A DNA stretch of 64,000 bases, taken from Streptomonospora alba. GTDB taxonomy: Bacteria > Actinomycetota > Actinomycetes > Streptosporangiales > Streptosporangiaceae. A program made the position numbers and the translations under genes. How positions within the stretch are numbered: the stretch's first letter is position 1; each line of letters begins with the position of its first letter. The notes under the pieces are model-generated. The model searched no databases and was not told the DNA's origin. It saw only the letters and a program-made list of their open reading frames with translations. The stretch is taken from positions 62,001-126,000 of the forward strand of contig NZ_JROO01000004.1 in the NCBI RefSeq assembly GCF_000826685.1. The letters run 5' to 3'. This document shows, one piece after another, positions 63,134 through 64,000 of this stretch.

Positions 63134-63817
63134 CTAGCCCTCCTGCCTTTCGTCGCCCGCCTCGCCGAGGCGGGCCTGGATCCGGTCGATGTCCTCGGTT
63201 CGGGAGAGCACGTGCAGCACGTCGCCGGCCTGCATCGTCTCGTCGCCCCGGGGCAGCAGGATGTGCCCGGCCCGCACCAGGTAGGCGACACGCAGCGGGA
63301 AGGCCCCCTCCAGCTGCTCGACGCGCCGGCCCACCCAGGCACCGCTCAGCGGCGCCTCGGTCATCACCAGGGTCCCCGAGGGATCGCGCCACAGCGGGCC
63401 CAGGTCCAGACCGGTGGAGCCGGGGACCAGGCGGCGCAGGATGGTGTCGGCGGTCCAGTGCACGGTGCCGACCGTGGGGATGCCGAGCCGCTGGTAGACG
63501 GCGGCGCGCCGCGGGTCGTAGATGCGCGCAACGACGTTCTCCACACCGAAGGTCTCCCGCGCCACCCGCGCGGTGATGATGTTGGAGTTGTCGCCGCTGC
63601 TGACGGCGGCGAAGGCGGAGGCCGACTCGATGCCGGCCGCCACCAGCACGTCGCGGTTCTGGCCCGCGCCGCCCACGGCGGCCTTGGCGGTGGCCGGGCG
63701 GAGTCTGCGGAACGCCTCGGGCGCCTGGTCGATCACGGCGACCGTGTGGCCCCGATCCTCCAGCGTGTGGGCCAGCGTGGACCCCACGCGCCCGCATCCC
63801 AAGATCACGATGTGCAC
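63134..63817 (-). CDS. trkA: TrkA-family potassium uptake protein (first subunit)
   Basis: 227 aa. The RCK Rossmann fold starts 'MHIVILGCGRVGSTLAHTLE' with acid 'VAVIDQ'; 'AFAAVSSGDNSNIITARVAR' and 'VVARIYDPRRAAVYQRLGI' are typical. The TrkA_C part has 'GRRVEQLEGAFPLRVAYLVR' and 'DETMQAGDVLHVLSR'. It is paired in one operon with the downstream TrkA, separated by one base, as in other actinomycetes. A near-perfect inverted repeat lies 59 nt before the start. Confidence 0.93.
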   Translation of the reverse strand: MHIVILGCGRVGSTLAHTLEDRGHTVAVIDQAPEAFRRLRPATAKAAVGGAGQNRDVLVAAGIESASAFAAVSSGDNSNIITARVARETFGVENVVARIYDPRRAAVYQRLGIPTVGTVHWTADTILRRLVPGSTGLDLGPLWRDPSGTLVMTEAPLSGAWVGRRVEQLEGAFPLRVAYLVRAGHILLPRGDETMQAGDVLHVLSRTEDIDRIQARLGEAGDERQEG

Positions 63818-63875
63818 TGCTCACTCGTTCCTGCCGTCGCTGCACGGGCCGGGTGCGGGCGCCGCCCGCCCTTGG

Positions 63876-63899
63876 GCGACGGTATACCCATATCGTCGC
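63876..63899. promoter_or_regulatory. Inverted repeat upstream of the trkA pair
   Basis: GCGACGGTAT-ACCC-ATATCGTCGC pairs at 9 of 10 positions. It stands 59-82 nt before the first trkA start and contains the A/T-rich TATAC usable as -10 sequence, so it is a good operator candidate. Confidence 0.55.
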
Positions 63900-63945
63900 G
63901 TGCGGGAGCGCGCGCAGCGCCCGCGGAGGGTATTCGCGCGCGGCC

Positions 63946-63973
63946 CTGTCGGGTGCGCGCCCTCGGCTAGAGT
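63946..63973 (+). promoter_or_regulatory. Putative divergent promoter toward a gene beyond the window
   Basis: CTGTCG (63946-63951), a 16-bp spacer and TAGAGT (63968-63973) point rightwards. In related genomes an amino-acid permease gene is divergent to the trkA pair; that gene would start just outside the window. Confidence 0.35.
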
Positions 63974-64000
63974 GGAGTACGACGGCCGGTGGCGCTGCGT

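Overview
The window reads as chromosome from a high-GC actinomycete. Base composition is very G+C rich, GTG starts are common, and several genes have no ribosome binding site and sit 6-8 nt after a TANNNT box. The gene families are actinobacterial: SepH, CutR/CutS, DUF4193, DUF3710, DUF3159, the RNase HI/phosphatase fusion, CpfC-type ferrochelatase and an AfsR-like regulator. A serpin together with these families suggests Nocardiopsaceae (Nocardiopsis, Streptomonospora, Thermobifida), but this is inference. I see no IS element, prophage, CRISPR array or tRNA.

Layout. 1-4.5 kb: a sugar-acid catabolic operon (DeoR regulator, GntP permease, DUF1537 kinase, PdxA2 dehydrogenase) closed by a perfect hairpin. 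4.8-9.5 kb: acyl-lipid desaturase, DUF2157 membrane protein, and Tex on the opposite strand. 10.1-16.2 kb: small conserved genes, including a bacterial eRF1-fold (baeRF) protein with a downstream partner, a P-loop kinase coupled to a 38-aa membrane peptide, endonuclease IV and a LURP-one-like protein. 16.4-19.7 kb: a nucleic-acid housekeeping block (Nif3-like protein, coiled-coil zinc ribbon, RNase HI/phosphatase fusion) followed by the RNase P RNA gene. 20-25.2 kb: a SulP transporter fused to a beta-carbonic anhydrase, then a 796-aa membrane-anchored repeat protein. 25.7-36.9 kb: PEBP lipoprotein, a very large SARP/NB-ARC/TPR regulator, SpoOM, a DrrAB-type exporter, the YdbS/YdbT pair and SepH. 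37.5-44.3 kb: an unknown membrane protein, an aldonolactone oxidase, ferrochelatase, an S9 peptidase, an inositol-phosphatase family protein and a 55-aa protein. 45-53.6 kb: CutR/CutS, DUF4193, valS, dut and DUF3710. 53.8-62.2 kb: a GNAT acetyltransferase, a serpin, a sugar ABC transporter with a LacI-type operator, DUF3159, and an AraC regulator with a PPOX-fold protein. 62.5-63.8 kb: two TrkA subunits.

The sepH-hemH-IMPase-cutRS-DUF4193-dut-DUF3710-DUF3159-trkA order resembles a locus I know from Streptomyces. The GNAT, serpin and ABC genes look like an accessory insertion between DUF3710 and DUF3159. The least explained items are the twin hairpins in front of cutR, the repeat protein, the baeRF pair and the unannotated small proteins.
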